A stretch of 64,000 bases of DNA from an uncultured Muribaculaceae bacterium (GTDB lineage Bacteria > Bacteroidota > Bacteroidia > Bacteroidales > Muribaculaceae), in NCBI GenBank assembly GCA_910576935.1, contig CAJTKG010000009.1:1-64000 (forward strand), read 5' to 3'. The notes beneath the pieces are model-generated. The model had not been told where the DNA came from. It did not search any database and was given only the letters and a program-made list of their open reading frames with translations. Position 1 is the first letter of the stretch, and every line of letters starts with the position of its first letter. This document shows positions 34,935 to 43,974 of this stretch, in pieces. Both the position numbers and the translations under genes were made by a program.

Positions 34935-36014
34935 ATGAAGATAGCGGTTTTGATTTCCGGCGGAGTCGACAGTGCGGTCGCCGTCTATCGCTTGCTTGAA
35001 ATGGGCCATGACCTGCATCTCTTTTATATACGCATAGGTCTCGACACTGACGAGGGCGATTGTTCGGCTAATGAAGACATCGAAATGTGTCAACTGATTG
35101 CGCGGCGATTCAACCTGCCTTTCGACATTGTCTCGCTCCATCAGGAATATTGGGACAATGTCATGGAATATGCTTTGAAGACTGTCAGACAAGGTCTGAC
35201 CCCCAATCCCGATATAATGTGCAACAAGATAATCAAGTTTGGCTATTTCGAGCAGCGTTGGGGCCGAGAGTTCGACAAGACAGCCACAGGCCATTATGCG
35301 TCAACAAAAGAATTCGACGGCAAAGTATGGCTCGCTACGGCGGTCGATCCGGTGAAGGACCAGACAGATTTCCTTGCACGTATAAGCTACGAACAACTGA
35401 GTCATCTGATGTTTCCGTTGGGCGACATTCCTAAATCAAGAGTGCGCGAGATTGCTGTCGAGGCAAAAATGCCCAATGCATATCGTAAGGACAGTCAGGG
35501 CATCTGCTTCCTTGGCAAAATCAACTATAATGATTTCATTCGCCGACACCTCGGGGAGAAGTCCGGAGCCATAGTGGAACTTGAGACCGGTCGCAAGATC
35601 GGTGAGCATAAAGGTTTTTGGTTTCACACCATTGGCCAGCGCAAAGGGCTCGGTCTCAGCGGTGGACCTTGGTATGTGGTCAAGAAAAACGTTCACGACA
35701 ATGTCATCTATGTCTCCAACGGATATGATACCGAGCAACAGTATGGCAATGAGCTGCATCTCGACGAAATGCACTTTATCACTGCCGATCCTTGGGGAAG
35801 CGACTGTGATAATGTCGAGATCACATTCAAAAACCGTCACATGCCCGAATTTATCGGCGGCCGGCTGACACGCATGTCTGACTCGGGATACAAGATAGTC
35901 TCAGACCGTAAAGTGCAGGGCATCGCTCCCGGGCAGTTTGCCGTGATATATGATAAGGATTCATCGATTTGTTATGGTTCTGGGATCATAACCGGCCGCA
36001 ATATTTCAAGATAA
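34935..36014 (+). CDS. mnmA: tRNA-specific 2-thiouridylase
   Basis: MnmA puts sulfur on U34 of tRNA for Lys, Glu and Gln in the cytosol. The 359-residue protein begins with an ATP-pyrophosphatase loop (ISGGVDSAVA), has the NPDIMCNKIIKFG segment near residue 94 with the first catalytic Cys, DQTDFLARI, and SQGICFLGK near residue 186 with the second Cys, then GFWFHTIGQRKGLGL. Length is normal. It sits between the DUF5106 gene and the bifunctional nuclease gene with 10-nt and 2-nt gaps, so it is part of one operon. Confidence 0.94.
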   Translation: MKIAVLISGGVDSAVAVYRLLEMGHDLHLFYIRIGLDTDEGDCSANEDIEMCQLIARRFNLPFDIVSLHQEYWDNVMEYALKTVRQGLTPNPDIMCNKIIKFGYFEQRWGREFDKTATGHYASTKEFDGKVWLATAVDPVKDQTDFLARISYEQLSHLMFPLGDIPKSRVREIAVEAKMPNAYRKDSQGICFLGKINYNDFIRRHLGEKSGAIVELETGRKIGEHKGFWFHTIGQRKGLGLSGGPWYVVKKNVHDNVIYVSNGYDTEQQYGNELHLDEMHFITADPWGSDCDNVEITFKNRHMPEFIGGRLTRMSDSGYKIVSDRKVQGIAPGQFAVIYDKDSSICYGSGIITGRNISR

Positions 36015-36016
36015 TT

Positions 36017-36667
36017 ATGGATGACAGAGTCAGATTGAGAATACTCGGCATCTCCTATAGCCAGCTTCAGAGCGGAGCTTATGCCCTGCTTTTGGCCGAA
36101 GAAGACGGCCCGCATAAGATACCGGTTGTCATCGGGGCTTCCGAGGCACAGTCGATAGCAATCAGAATCGAAGGCATTGTGCCGCCGCGTCCGCTGACCC
36201 ACGATCTTTTTGTCAGTTTTGCTCAGGCATTTGGTGTCAAGCTGCGTGAAGTCTTTATATATAAGTTTGAAAACGGCATATTCTATTCCGAACTGACATT
36301 TAGTGACGGCGAGCGAACGGTTGTGCTCGATGCCCGTACATCTGACGCTATTGCCATTGCCATACGCGCCCACGTGCCTATTGTCACGACGGCGGCTATT
36401 GTGCGTGAGACCGGATTTATTCTCGATGACGAGACCGATGAAGAAACCGACACCACGGTCAATACAAACGAAGACCTCCGACAGGCTGCATATTTTGCCG
36501 AACCCAAACTCGAGAATTATGCCGTTGAAGAACTCGAGCGTACACTCGAGCAGCTTATCGAAGACGAGAATTATGAAGAAGCTGCCCGTGTCAGCGAGAT
36601 ATTGAAAAAGAAAAAAGACCGTCGTGACAATCCCGACGCAGCCGACAGCGATGGCACCCGAATATAG
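36017..36667 (+). CDS. Bifunctional nuclease (DUF151) family protein with C-terminal UVR motif
   Basis: A protein of about 216 residues. The DUF151/BFN domain (residues 1-130) has VIGASEAQSIAIRIEG and RTSDAIAIAIRAHVPI. An acidic linker follows, then a UVR-type motif near residue 180 (LEQLIEDENYEEAARVSEIL), as in UvrB and UvrC. Plant and bacterial BFN proteins have been reported to have DNase and RNase activity, but the role in Bacteroidetes is not established. I start at the ATG at 36017, 2 nt after the mnmA stop. An upstream in-frame ATG at 35969 lies inside mnmA. Confidence 0.9.
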   Translation: MDDRVRLRILGISYSQLQSGAYALLLAEEDGPHKIPVVIGASEAQSIAIRIEGIVPPRPLTHDLFVSFAQAFGVKLREVFIYKFENGIFYSELTFSDGERTVVLDARTSDAIAIAIRAHVPIVTTAAIVRETGFILDDETDEETDTTVNTNEDLRQAAYFAEPKLENYAVEELERTLEQLIEDENYEEAARVSEILKKKKDRRDNPDAADSDGTRI

Positions 36668-36679
36668 AAATACTTTTAT

Positions 36680-36687
36680 TATTTTTG
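36680..36687 (+). promoter_or_regulatory. Possible internal promoter for the nucleoside permease gene
   Basis: TATTTTTG matches TAnnTTTG and lies 25 nt before the permease ATG, in an AT-rich 45-nt gap. No -33 element is visible. Confidence 0.35.
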
Positions 36688-36712
36688 CAAATTAAAACTT
36701 ACCTGAACTAAT

Positions 36713-38035
36713 ATGAAAGCTATCAAAAGCCGCCTCGCGGCAATGAATTTTCTCGAATTTGCCGTATGGGGCGCTTATCTGACCTCTCTCGGCAGTTTCC
36801 TTTCCCGCCAGAACCTACAGGAGTCAATCGGTTGGTTTTATTCGATACAGGGCATCGTGTCTATATTCATGCCGGCTATCATCGGCATCATAGCCGACCG
36901 ATGGGTTCCCGCTCAGAAAATGTTGAGCTTCTGTCATGTTATGGCCGGTGCTTTTATGATCCTTGCCGGTTGGTATGCGATGAACAATGACGGCAGCATC
37001 GAGTTCACACCGCTCTTTGCATTATATGCCGTTTCGGTAGCTTTCTTCATGCCCACCATAGGTCTGACCAACTCTGTCGCATATACGGCTTTGGGTAAGG
37101 CGGGCCTCGACACGGTCAAACATTTTCCGCCGATACGTACACTCGGCACCATTGGCTTTATCTGCGCCATGCTTTTTGTCAACTTCACCGGCTATCAGAA
37201 TACATATCAACAGCTCTTCACCTCCGGCATACTCAGCTTCGTCCTTGCGCTTTATGCTCTGACAATGCCTGCATGTCCGGTGTCGAAAGGCAAGAAAAGC
37301 GCTTCGGTCACCGACGCTCTCGGGCTGCGTGCGTTCACGCTGTTTAAAAACAGGCAGATGGCGATATTCTTCATATTCTCAATGCTTTTAGGCGTATCGC
37401 TTCAGATCACCAATGGTTTTGCCAATCCATTTATACAGAGTTTCGGCCAGATACCCGGCTTTGCCGATCTTTGGGGCGTCAAAAACGCAAATGCTCTCAT
37501 ATCCCTGTCTCAGGCGAGCGAGGCGCTGTGTATTCTGCTTATTCCTTTCTTCCTCAAGCGCTATGGTATCAAAACGGTCATGCTCATGGCTATGCTTGCA
37601 TGGGTGTTCCGTTTCGGGTTCTTCGGCATCGGCAATCCCGGCAGCGGAGTCTGGCTGTTTGTTCTCTCGATGATAGTCTATGGCATAGCGTTCGACTTCT
37701 TCAATGTCTCGGGTTCGCTTTATGTCGACCTCAAAACCGATATGTCGCTCAGATCGTCGGCCCAGGGCTTGTTTATGCTTATGACTAACGGTATTGGCGC
37801 CACAATAGGTACACTTGGTGCGCAGCAGGTCATCAACCGGTATGTATACAGTCAGCCGGCAGGCGAGGCACAGCTCGCAGGCTGGAGCACTTCGTGGCTG
37901 ATTTTTGCCGGCTATGCCGCTGTCGTGGCAGTGCTCTTTTTCATCTGTTTCAAAGATGTCAAAGATAATAAAAACGAGGCCGCGAAAGCCGAAAGCTCGC
38001 TTGAGGCATCTGACCCGGCCGGATTTGATAACTGA
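36713..38035 (+). CDS. NupG-family nucleoside:H+ symporter (MFS)
   Basis: A 440-residue major facilitator protein with about 12 hydrophobic helices. The N-terminal LAAMNFLEFAVWGAYLTSLG segment and GIIADRWVPAQK loop are typical of the nucleoside permease NupG/XapB family, as is the FDFFNVSGSLYVDLKTD segment in the C-half, which also ends with a charged cytosolic tail. It should import nucleosides with protons across the inner membrane. It follows the bifunctional nuclease gene by 45 nt with a possible promoter between. Exact nucleoside preference cannot be read from sequence. Confidence 0.9.
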   Translation: MKAIKSRLAAMNFLEFAVWGAYLTSLGSFLSRQNLQESIGWFYSIQGIVSIFMPAIIGIIADRWVPAQKMLSFCHVMAGAFMILAGWYAMNNDGSIEFTPLFALYAVSVAFFMPTIGLTNSVAYTALGKAGLDTVKHFPPIRTLGTIGFICAMLFVNFTGYQNTYQQLFTSGILSFVLALYALTMPACPVSKGKKSASVTDALGLRAFTLFKNRQMAIFFIFSMLLGVSLQITNGFANPFIQSFGQIPGFADLWGVKNANALISLSQASEALCILLIPFFLKRYGIKTVMLMAMLAWVFRFGFFGIGNPGSGVWLFVLSMIVYGIAFDFFNVSGSLYVDLKTDMSLRSSAQGLFMLMTNGIGATIGTLGAQQVINRYVYSQPAGEAQLAGWSTSWLIFAGYAAVVAVLFFICFKDVKDNKNEAAKAESSLEASDPAGFDN

Positions 38036-38057
38036 TTACAGCTAAGCTTATAACAAA

Positions 38058-38768
38058 GTGATAAGGTTTTATGCTCCTGATATATTGACAAGCGCGACAT
38101 TGCCCGAGAGCGATTCTCAGCATGCAGTGAGAGTTCTGCGTATGCAGGCGGGCGACATGCTTGAGGTTGTCGACGGTCGTGGCAATCTTTACCGCTGTCG
38201 GCTTGCCGTTGCACACGCAAAGCGAGCCGGTGTCGATATTGTCGAGGCAGTGTCATTGCCTAAGGTGTGGTCCGGCCGCATAACCGTGGCTGTAGCTCCC
38301 ACGAAGCACAATGACCGTATGGAGTGGCTTGTCGAAAAACTTGTCGAGATCGGCGTCGACCGCATAGTGCCTCTGCGCTGTGACCGATCCGAGCGCAAAG
38401 AGATCAAAACCGACCGTCTTGAGAAAATCGCCGTTTCGGCCATGAAGCAGTCACTTAAGGCCGTGTTGCCGCAAATCGACGAGATGACCCCGATAAAAGA
38501 TTTCATCCCGTCGGTCGACGATCAACAGCGCTTTGTCGCCTACTGCGACGACCGCGTCGAACGCCGTCTGTTGGCTAAGAACTATCGTCCCGGCTGCGAT
38601 GTGACTCTGCTTATAGGTCCCGAAGGCGATTTTTCGCCGCAGGAAATCGATCTTGCTCTCGGTTCGGGATTTGTTGCCGTCACTCTTGGCGACAACCGTC
38701 TGCGCACAGAGACCGCAGCTCTCGTCGCATGCGACACATGTCATATAATAAATCAACAGAATTCATAA
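38058..38768 (+). CDS. rsmE: 16S rRNA (uracil(1498)-N3)-methyltransferase
   Basis: RsmE methylates N3 of U1498 in 16S rRNA using S-adenosylmethionine. The 236-residue SPOUT-family protein starts MIRFYAPDI, has the HAVRVLRMQAGD motif of the N-terminal PUA-like domain, KHNDRMEWLVEKLVEIG in the centre, and the knotted cofactor site LLIGPEGDFSPQE followed by LGDNRLRTETAAL. It uses a GTG start at 38058, the only initiator compatible with the conserved N-terminus. kdsA follows directly after 2 nt. Confidence 0.94.
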   Translation: MIRFYAPDILTSATLPESDSQHAVRVLRMQAGDMLEVVDGRGNLYRCRLAVAHAKRAGVDIVEAVSLPKVWSGRITVAVAPTKHNDRMEWLVEKLVEIGVDRIVPLRCDRSERKEIKTDRLEKIAVSAMKQSLKAVLPQIDEMTPIKDFIPSVDDQQRFVAYCDDRVERRLLAKNYRPGCDVTLLIGPEGDFSPQEIDLALGSGFVAVTLGDNRLRTETAALVACDTCHIINQQNS

Positions 38769-38770
38769 AT

Positions 38771-39592
38771 ATGGATATACTTCAATATCTAAGATCGTCA
38801 GATAACAACAATTTCTTTCTGCTTGCCGGACCTTGCGTCATCGAGGGCGAGCAGATGGCATATGACATCGCCGGTCATATAGCTCCCATTTGTCGGGAAC
38901 TCGGCATTCCCTATGTTTTTAAAGGAAGCTATCGCAAGGCTAATCGTTCGCGTCTTGACTCGTTTACGGGCATAGGCGACATCGAGGCTCTTGAAATATT
39001 GAAAAAGACCGGCGAGAAAACAGGTGTTCCGGTAGTTACCGATATCCACGAGGCACATGAGGCTGCCATGGCGGCCGAGTATGTGGATATGCTTCAGATA
39101 CCGGCATTCCTTTGCCGTCAGACCGACCTACTTGTTGCCGCCGGCAAAACCGGAAAATTTGTCAACATCAAGAAAGGCCAGTTTCTGTCGCCCGAATCGA
39201 TGCGCTTCGCCGTCGATAAAGTGCGGGAGACCGGCAACATGCAGGTAGGCGTCACCGACCGCGGCACGATGTTCGGCTACGGTGACCTGATTGTGGACTT
39301 TCGCGGTATTCCCGTCATGCGCAGGCAGGGCGTGCCCGTTATCGTCGACGTCACACACTCGCTGCAGCAGCCTAATACAGCCGGCGGCGTCACCGGCGGC
39401 CGTCCCGACATGATTGAGACCATAGCACGCGCCGCCATAGCCGTGGGGGCCGACGGTATCTTTATCGAGACACACCCCGACCCGTCAAAGGCCAAAAGCG
39501 ACGGTGCCAATATGCTGCGCCTCGACCTCATCGAAGGCTTGCTCAGCCGACTGACACAACTAAGAATGACAGTAAACTCTATTTCAGAATAA
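38771..39592 (+). CDS. kdsA: 3-deoxy-8-phosphooctulonate (KDO-8-P) synthase
   Basis: KdsA condenses arabinose-5-phosphate with phosphoenolpyruvate to give KDO-8-phosphate for lipopolysaccharide core synthesis, in the cytosol. The protein of about 273 residues has LAGPCVIEGEQ, FKGSYRKANRSR, the NIKKGQFLSPE segment and DVTHSLQQPN, all KdsA hallmarks. I start at ATG 38771; a frame beginning at 38729 overlaps rsmE and adds unrelated residues. It belongs to the 34-43 kb operon and the TPR gene follows after 11 nt. Confidence 0.95.
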   Translation: MDILQYLRSSDNNNFFLLAGPCVIEGEQMAYDIAGHIAPICRELGIPYVFKGSYRKANRSRLDSFTGIGDIEALEILKKTGEKTGVPVVTDIHEAHEAAMAAEYVDMLQIPAFLCRQTDLLVAAGKTGKFVNIKKGQFLSPESMRFAVDKVRETGNMQVGVTDRGTMFGYGDLIVDFRGIPVMRRQGVPVIVDVTHSLQQPNTAGGVTGGRPDMIETIARAAIAVGADGIFIETHPDPSKAKSDGANMLRLDLIEGLLSRLTQLRMTVNSISE

Positions 39593-39603
39593 TCATCTCC
39601 ATT

Positions 39604-41205
39604 ATGAAAATAATCAAACCGATTGCTTTTTTCATCGCATTGATGTCAATGATGCCCGCCAAGGCTCAGTCAGGCATTGACAATCCAATCACCAAAGCTG
39701 TCCTTCAGGTATATGAACAGCAGTTACGCGAGAACCCCGGCGATTATATCACCCGCTTGCGCCGTGCCTACGAATATTATCAGCACGACGAGTATCTGCG
39801 GGCTCTCGACGACGTCAACGAGGCGATAAAAGTGACACCTTCGGGCGAAAGCGATGTGCTGCTACAGGAGTATATGCTTCGTGCGGGCATCTACAACCAG
39901 ACCCGTAAGAAAGAGCAGGCACTCGCCGATCTCAATGCTGCCTATGATATCGACCCAAATTCGATGCAGGTCATCAACGAGCGTGCCAATACAGAGTTCG
40001 ATCTCGGCATGTATGGCGATGCAAAAGCCGATTATCAGCGTCTGCGTCGTCTTAATAGCCGCAACTCACAGGCGCTTCTTGGCTTGGCCCGCGTTGCCAT
40101 AAAAGAGAACAACTACGGTCTCGCAAACGAATATCTCGAAGAGGCTGTCAATCTTGATCCGAACAACGCCGAGATATATGTGCGCCGTGCCTCGGTGAGA
40201 AAACAGATGGGCGACCACAACAATGCCGTTGACGATCTGCTACTTGCCATCAGCAGCGACAGCAAAAACAATAAGGCCATCGAAGCTCTTGTCGAATACG
40301 GCAACACCAACTATGTCGCTACGATGAACGGCCTTACAAACGCTATCCGGCAGGCGCCCAACGTCGGCATGTTCAGATATCTGCGCGCAGTCATCGCCCA
40401 GGCCCACTATCATTATGGCGCGGCAATCGACGATTTCAACTATATCATCGACAACAATCTTTACAAATATCACGGTCTTCACGCCTCTATCGCCGAATGT
40501 CAATATGCCCTCGGCCGTTTCGACGAAGCCTTGTCAAGCATAGACTACGCTCTCGGCATGATAAAAGACGATGCCCGGTATTTCTGTCTTAAAGCCAAGA
40601 TACTCCGCGCTCTCAAACGCGACGACGATGCCGTCAACGCAGCCGCGCAGTCGCTTGCCGTCGACCGCAATTATGCCGACGGACTTGTCGAGATGGGACT
40701 CTGCTATATGGCTAAGGAGAATTATAAGGAGGCGGCCTCACTTTTCGGCGAAGCTGTGATGACCGACGCCGAGAATCCTTACTACTACATGGTAAGGGCT
40801 TGGTTGCTCAACGACTATATGAATCAGCCGGCCGCAGCTCGCACCTTTTACGAGCAGGTTGTCGATATGGACCATTTTTATATCGACAACGTGAGATCGC
40901 TCAAAGGATTTGCTCAGCTCTATATCGATCGCTTAACCCAGGCCGAGGCTTGGATGAACAATATCCTCACAACCGTCGAAGATCACGACGGTCTGATAAA
41001 CTACTATGGAGCATGTTTCTATGCCATGACCGGTGACAACGACCGTGCGATAGCCTGCGCCGAGAAATCACTCAAAGCCGGTTATGCAAACTACTACAAC
41101 TGGATGTATAACACCGACGCGCGCATCAATGTGGCTCCTCTACGCGACGATCTCAGGTTCCTGAATCTGCTCAATCGCTATGATATGATTTTCAAAAACA
41201 ATTGA
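39604..41205 (+). CDS. Exported tetratricopeptide-repeat protein
   Basis: A 533-residue protein with a signal peptide (KIIKPIAFFIALMSMMPAKAQ) and a TPR superhelix spanning most of the remainder. Repeats with the W/A-G-Y-A pattern include AYDIDPNSMQVINERANTEF, YLEEAVNLDPNNAEIYV and LFGEAVMTDAENPYYYM. There are about ten units and no catalytic domain. TPR proteins scaffold protein complexes; the partner is not known. It lies between kdsA and nadE with 11-nt and 15-nt gaps and is probably cotranscribed. The export signal places it in the periplasm. Confidence 0.88.
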   Translation: MKIIKPIAFFIALMSMMPAKAQSGIDNPITKAVLQVYEQQLRENPGDYITRLRRAYEYYQHDEYLRALDDVNEAIKVTPSGESDVLLQEYMLRAGIYNQTRKKEQALADLNAAYDIDPNSMQVINERANTEFDLGMYGDAKADYQRLRRLNSRNSQALLGLARVAIKENNYGLANEYLEEAVNLDPNNAEIYVRRASVRKQMGDHNNAVDDLLLAISSDSKNNKAIEALVEYGNTNYVATMNGLTNAIRQAPNVGMFRYLRAVIAQAHYHYGAAIDDFNYIIDNNLYKYHGLHASIAECQYALGRFDEALSSIDYALGMIKDDARYFCLKAKILRALKRDDDAVNAAAQSLAVDRNYADGLVEMGLCYMAKENYKEAASLFGEAVMTDAENPYYYMVRAWLLNDYMNQPAAARTFYEQVVDMDHFYIDNVRSLKGFAQLYIDRLTQAEAWMNNILTTVEDHDGLINYYGACFYAMTGDNDRAIACAEKSLKAGYANYYNWMYNTDARINVAPLRDDLRFLNLLNRYDMIFKNN

Positions 41206-41220
41206 CGGTTAAAGACAATC

Positions 41221-43149
41221 ATGACAGAAAACGGTTTTTTCAGAGTGGCGGCGGCTGTGCCTGCCGTTTCTCCTGCCGACTGCGAAGCAAACGTCAGATC
41301 GATAATATCTCTTCTCGACGATCTCAAACAAGTCTCGCCCTCGTTCGTAGCTTTTCCCGAGATGTCAGTCACGGGTTATACCTGTGGCGATCTCTTCCAT
41401 AACCGTACCTTGCTCGACGGCGTCTCACGGGCAATCGGGCGTCTTGACCGTTACAGTCGCACGTGCGATATGGCCTTCGTCGTCGGTGCACCCCTCGAGG
41501 TGTGCGGTGCGCTTTACAACTGTGCTCTTGTTTTCTGTCACGGGCTTATTGCTGTCGTTCCCAAAACTTATATACCCTCCTACAACGAGTTCTACGAAAA
41601 ACGCTGGTGGACATCGGCTCCCGAAACAAACGGTGAAATCGCTCTCTCAGGCCGTCATATACCATTCGGCACACGCCTGCTTGTCGACTGTCTCGGTGTC
41701 AGAGTCGGCGTAGAGATATGCGAGGACATGTGGACTCCGATACCTCCGAGTTCCTATGCCGCTATGGCCGGTGCCGAGATCATTGTAAATATCTCTGCAA
41801 GTGACGACCTTATCGGCAAATATGACTATCTGACATCTCTGGTCAAGCAGCAGTCGGCGCGCACAATCAGCGCATATGTCTATGCCTCGGCCGGTTACGG
41901 TGAATCTTCGACCGATCTTGTCTTCGACGGCAAGGCCTTTGTCGCCGAAAACGGTTCGCTGCTTGCCGCCAATCGTCGCTGGCAGCTCAAACCTCAATAT
42001 GTCGTTGCCGACATAGACATCGAAGCCATACGGCGCGACCGTCTTCATACGACGTCATTCGCGGATTGTGCCCGTCGCAGTGACTTATGCCGGTTTGAGA
42101 CAGTTCCGGCATCGTTGACACCACGTCATGACGACGATAGTCTCTACCGTCGTGTCAATCCGTTGCCGTTTGTACCGGCCGACAGAGACGGTCTCGACGA
42201 GCGCTGTGACGAAATAATAAACATTCAGGCGACCGCACTCTGCCGCCGTCTCGATTTCACACATTGCCGGTCGTTGGTCATCGGCATTTCGGGCGGTCTT
42301 GACTCGACATTGGCTCTGTTGGTGGCCGTACGCGCATTTGACCGCCTCGCCCTTGACCGCAAAGGCATTATCGGTGTCACTATGCCCGGTTTCGGTACGA
42401 CCGACCGCACCCACGACAACGCCGTAGCTCTAATGGAAAGTCTCGGGGTAACAATACGCGAGATATCGATTGTGGCGGCCGTGAACCAACATTTTGCCGA
42501 CATCGGCCATGACCCGGCCAATCACGACGTCACTTATGAGAACTCACAGGCGCGTGAACGCACACAGCTGCTGATGGACATAGCAAATCAGACAGGAGGC
42601 ATGGTGCTTGGCACCGGCGATCTTTCGGAACTTGCTCTCGGGTGGGCCACTTACAACGGCGACCATATGTCGATGTACGGTGTAAACGCCGGAGTGCCGA
42701 AGACTCTTGTGAGACATCTGACGGCATATTTCGCCAAGACATCAGATGACAGCCATACTCGAGATATACTTCTCGACATTATTGACACACCGATCAGTCC
42801 CGAACTTATTCCTGCTGCTGCCGACGGCACAATAAAGCAAAAAACCGAAGACCTTGTCGGCCCTTATGAGCTGCATGATTTCTTCCTGTATAACATGTTG
42901 CGCTATGGCTTTGCACCTCGGCGGGTGTTCTTCCTCGCTCGTAAAGCCTTTGCCGGCAAGTATGCCGACGATGTCATAAAACATTGGATGAAGACATTCT
43001 ATCGTCGTTTCTTCAACCAACAGTTCAAGCGCTCATGCCTCCCCGACGGTCCGAAAGTCGGTAGCGTCTGTCTGTCGCCGCGCGGTGACTGGCGCATGCC
43101 GTCCGACGCCTCGTCGCGTCTCTGGCTCGAAGAGTGCGACTCACTTTAG
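41221..43149 (+). CDS. nadE: Glutamine-dependent NAD+ synthase
   Basis: NadE amidates nicotinic acid adenine dinucleotide to NAD+ with glutamine and ATP, the last step of NAD synthesis. The 642-residue protein has an N-terminal nitrilase-like glutaminase domain with the Glu-Lys-Cys triad in FPEMSVTGY, VPKTYIPSYNEFYE and VGVEICEDMW, and a C-terminal synthetase domain with the PP-loop IGISGGLDSTLALL near residue 355. The C-terminus GDWRMPSDAS is also typical. Length is normal for the glutamine-dependent form. It is the last gene of the plus-strand operon. Confidence 0.96.
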   Translation: MTENGFFRVAAAVPAVSPADCEANVRSIISLLDDLKQVSPSFVAFPEMSVTGYTCGDLFHNRTLLDGVSRAIGRLDRYSRTCDMAFVVGAPLEVCGALYNCALVFCHGLIAVVPKTYIPSYNEFYEKRWWTSAPETNGEIALSGRHIPFGTRLLVDCLGVRVGVEICEDMWTPIPPSSYAAMAGAEIIVNISASDDLIGKYDYLTSLVKQQSARTISAYVYASAGYGESSTDLVFDGKAFVAENGSLLAANRRWQLKPQYVVADIDIEAIRRDRLHTTSFADCARRSDLCRFETVPASLTPRHDDDSLYRRVNPLPFVPADRDGLDERCDEIINIQATALCRRLDFTHCRSLVIGISGGLDSTLALLVAVRAFDRLALDRKGIIGVTMPGFGTTDRTHDNAVALMESLGVTIREISIVAAVNQHFADIGHDPANHDVTYENSQARERTQLLMDIANQTGGMVLGTGDLSELALGWATYNGDHMSMYGVNAGVPKTLVRHLTAYFAKTSDDSHTRDILLDIIDTPISPELIPAAADGTIKQKTEDLVGPYELHDFFLYNMLRYGFAPRRVFFLARKAFAGKYADDVIKHWMKTFYRRFFNQQFKRSCLPDGPKVGSVCLSPRGDWRMPSDASSRLWLEECDSL

Positions 43150-43390
43150 AACTATTCTTAAGGCTTGCTGCTTATTTTGGTATCAACCTGTTTTGTGAGC
43201 TGAAACCACATACTGTTTAAGGCATCTCACATAGACTTCTCAAAACATCTCAAAACATTATATCCCAAAAACGATAATATCGGGCAAGATAACGTATATA
43301 TCGAAAATACTTGTTAATTTTGCAATTAGATAGAAGCAATTCTATCTATACATATTTCTAATATTTAGAAGAGGCGTTTTGCTTATCTTG
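43150..43390. other. Non-coding AT-rich stretch downstream of nadE
   Basis: No credible coding frame, tRNA or known RNA was recognised. The base composition is clearly more AT-rich than the flanking genes. Direct repeats CTCAAAACAT occur twice near 43239-43259. A TAnnTTTG box follows at 43315-43322, and the nested inverted repeat starts at 43391. No clear nadE terminator hairpin is visible. Confidence 0.4.
43315..43322 (+). promoter_or_regulatory. TAnnTTTG box upstream of the hairpin element and lipoprotein gene
   Basis: TAATTTTG matches the -7 consensus exactly. No TTTG is seen 19-21 bp upstream. If used, the message would carry a leader of about 260 nt that includes the nested hairpin at 43391-43509. 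Confidence 0.35.
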
Positions 43391-43509
43391 TGAATGAAAA
43401 CCTGAGAAATTTTCTACTTACGCAAGAGGTAACAAAGCGGTTCTCACGCTATAGCGTGGGCTGCTGTTTTCATATCTTGCGTAAAAGGTTTTCTCAGGAC
43501 CATCATTCA
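43391..43509. repeat. Nested inverted-repeat element of about 119 nt
   Basis: Four coaxial arms pair in order. TGAATG (43391-43396) pairs with CATTCA (43504-43509), CCTGAGAAA (43401-43409) with TTTCTCAGG (43490-43498), and TTACGCAAGA (43418-43427) with TCTTGCGTAA (43475-43484). At the apex is the palindrome CACGC-TATA-GCGTG (43445-43458). Together they make one long hairpin with internal loops, lying upstream of the AT-rich lipoprotein gene. It could be a small non-autonomous mobile repeat, a structured leader RNA, or a dispersed intergenic repeat. No terminal target-site duplication was identified. Confidence 0.65.
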
Positions 43510-43586
43510 GAGATATGGTAAATTCAGTCCACGTCTCTTATTATGATTTAATGGTTGATAGGGCTGTAAGACCGATGGAATATATT

Positions 43587-43973
43587 ATGTACAAAACAAA
43601 ATTTCTGAAGTATTTCATGCTCGTTTTCATGTTTGCGGCTGTGTCGTCATGTGGTGATAACGATAAAGATGAACCAACACAAGCAACCATTTTGGGGAAA
43701 TGGGTTTGCTATGATGATGCTTATGGCGAACCATGGGATGAGCCGTTAATAATGGCCTTTGATGAAGATCTTTCCGGTTATCAATGGTTTTCAGATGAGC
43801 CATTTTCAGATAGATGGGAATTTTCATATAATATATCAGGCAGTAAACTCCGCGTTAAAACACAAGGTCAGATATACAATCTGCGCTTTGAACTTTCCAC
43901 AAATGGCAAAAATTTAGCAATATTCGGGTGGGATGACGATGATATGGAAGAGCTGTATTTTGTGAAAGAATAG
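43587..43973 (+). CDS. Small AT-rich lipoprotein of unknown function
   Basis: A protein of about 128 residues with a lipoprotein signal (KFLKYFMLVFMFAAVSSCGD, lipobox Cys near residue 21) and a mature part rich in beta strands and aromatic/acidic residues. The pattern of GKWVCYDD near the start, ISGSKLRVK and NGKNLAIFGWD is reminiscent of lipocalin-like small Bacteroidales lipoproteins, but I recognise no family with confidence. I start at ATG 43587; frames reach 43515 and 43575. Codon and base use are clearly AT-richer than its neighbours, suggesting recent acquisition. It converges on the DcaP-like gene with a 1-nt gap. Confidence 0.7.
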   Translation: MYKTKFLKYFMLVFMFAAVSSCGDNDKDEPTQATILGKWVCYDDAYGEPWDEPLIMAFDEDLSGYQWFSDEPFSDRWEFSYNISGSKLRVKTQGQIYNLRFELSTNGKNLAIFGWDDDDMEELYFVKE

Positions 43974-43974
43974 C

